14,531 nucleotides of DNA, taken from Actinomycetota bacterium. Lineage in GTDB: Bacteria; Actinomycetota; Actinomycetes; Actinomycetales; Microbacteriaceae. Where the stretch lies: positions 1 through 14,531 of the forward strand of contig WLNS01000022.1 of NCBI GenBank assembly GCA_009699665.1, written 5' to 3'. Both the position numbers and the translations under genes were made by a program. The notes beneath the pieces were generated by a model. It saw nothing but the letters and a program-made list of their open reading frames with translations. It had not been told where the DNA came from and did no database searches. Shown here in pieces: positions 14,164 through 14,531 of this stretch; the stretch's first letter is position 1, and each line of letters begins with the position of its first letter.

Positions 14164-14199
14164 CGTCGGCTCAAGCGTCGGCGTCGGCTCAGGCGTCGG
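14164..14199. repeat. 18-bp tandem duplication at the 3' end of the two-helix membrane protein gene
   Basis: Copies at 14164-14181 and 14182-14199 (CGTCGGCTCARGCGTCGG) differ at one base. The minus-strand stop codon TGA (14191-14189) lies in the second copy, and the equivalent TGA is repeated in the first. This suggests the duplication arose at the gene's end. Confidence 0.75.
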
Positions 14200-14506
14200 A
14201 TGGCGCGGATTTTTCCGGTTTTGTCGTGGACGATGTCTTGGTTGATGACTTGGCTGATGTCTTAGCTACTGCCTCGGAAGCATCACGTTCTTTCATGTCG
14301 GTAAGTTCCTGCGCGCCCGGCCGAATCATGAGAACAACCGTCGCGGCAAGCACGAGAACAACAATGAAGGTGATTCCGAGCCAGATGGCAGATTCCGTCA
14401 GATTACGCGTGGACATGAGAACCACCAGTCCCACGAAAATACCAACGACAAGCGCCACGGCAATAAGTTCAAAGGGTCGCATGCGGTCTCGTCGGGTCGC
14501 GGTCAT
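14189..14506 (-). CDS. Small two-helix membrane protein with Lys/Ser/Thr-rich tail, function unknown
   Basis: A 105-residue protein with a basic start (TATRRDRMRPFE), two hydrophobic helices at about residues 13-31 and 39-62, and a hydrophilic C-terminal tail (KTSAKSSTKTSSTTKPEKSA) likely in the cytoplasm and disordered. The MRPFELI start resembles conserved small membrane proteins of Microbacteriaceae that have no assigned role; I cannot name a function. ATG 14506 has the best ribosome site in the window, AAGGAG 5 bases upstream, suggesting a normal leader or a place inside an operon continuing beyond the right edge. It converges on purB. Confidence 0.75.
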   Translation of the reverse strand: MTATRRDRMRPFELIAVALVVGIFVGLVVLMSTRNLTESAIWLGITFIVVLVLAATVVLMIRPGAQELTDMKERDASEAVAKTSAKSSTKTSSTTKPEKSAPSDA

Positions 14507-14511
14507 ATTTT

Positions 14512-14517
14512 CTCCTT
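14512..14517 (-). promoter_or_regulatory. Shine-Dalgarno AAGGAG of the two-helix membrane protein
   Basis: AAGGAG on the minus strand is 5 bases from ATG 14506 and fixes this start. It contrasts with the lack of such sites at the leaderless-type genes in this window. Confidence 0.75.
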
Positions 14518-14531
14518 CTGAAGGTCAACGG

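Noticed and set aside
14061..14199. CRISPR array
   Set aside because: Repeats are directly tandem with no unique spacers and no cas genes.

Overview
The window reads as ordinary chromosomal DNA of an actinobacterium, most likely a member of the Microbacteriaceae. The basis is a moderately high G+C content, an actinobacterial-style three-gene 2-oxoacid dehydrogenase operon (E1 alpha, E1 beta, E2), an E. coli-type adenylosuccinate lyase, an exported M15 peptidase on a Thr-Pro linker, and candidate promoters that place transcription start on the start codon (leaderless mRNAs, common in Actinobacteria). The genus assignment is inference from protein style only. I see no tRNA, rRNA, CRISPR array, insertion sequence or integrase. 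No gene-free stretch exceeds about 160 bases.

Layout, left to right: prephenate dehydratase (minus, cut by the left edge at 1); a membrane-anchored D,D-carboxypeptidase-like M15B peptidase (minus); a 14-helix DHA2-type MFS exporter (plus); an apparently orphan beta-class adenine DNA methyltransferase (minus); a small YidJ-type GNAT acetyltransferase (plus); a monoacylglycerol-lipase-like hydrolase (minus); a phytoene-desaturase/PYROXD2-like FAD oxidoreductase (plus); the E2-E1beta-E1alpha genes of a branched-chain 2-oxoacid or pyruvate dehydrogenase (minus, transcribed E1alpha to E2); a four-helix YvlD/holin-IV membrane protein (plus); a two-gene unit of a small WXG100-like helical protein and an alpha/beta hydrolase with a helical N-terminal domain (minus); adenylosuccinate lyase purB (plus); and a small two-helix membrane protein (minus).

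The organisation is striking. The coding strand switches ten times in 14.5 kb, so nearly every gene faces its neighbours head-to-head or tail-to-tail. Tail-to-tail pairs touch or overlap: 32 bp between exporter and methyltransferase, 4 bp between holin-like protein and hydrolase, and a 12-bp gap between GNAT and lipase. Head-to-head pairs are separated by 3 to 157 bp, so promoters are compressed into start codons or into the opposing gene. At several transcription-unit-leading genes a TANNNT-like hexamer sits 6 (once 7) bases before the start codon, with little or no Shine-Dalgarno sequence. The internal operon gene E2 and the last gene have classical AGGAG-type sites.

Functionally the genes are mostly independent housekeeping and accessory functions: Phe synthesis, purine synthesis, branched-chain keto acid oxidation (likely feeding iso/anteiso fatty acid synthesis), wall trimming, efflux, lipid hydrolysis and DNA methylation. 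The least explained parts are the WXG100-like protein/hydrolase pair (12345-12635 and 11191-12339), the inverted repeat over the E1alpha promoter (10728-10751), and the tandem repeats between purB and the last gene (14061-14199).
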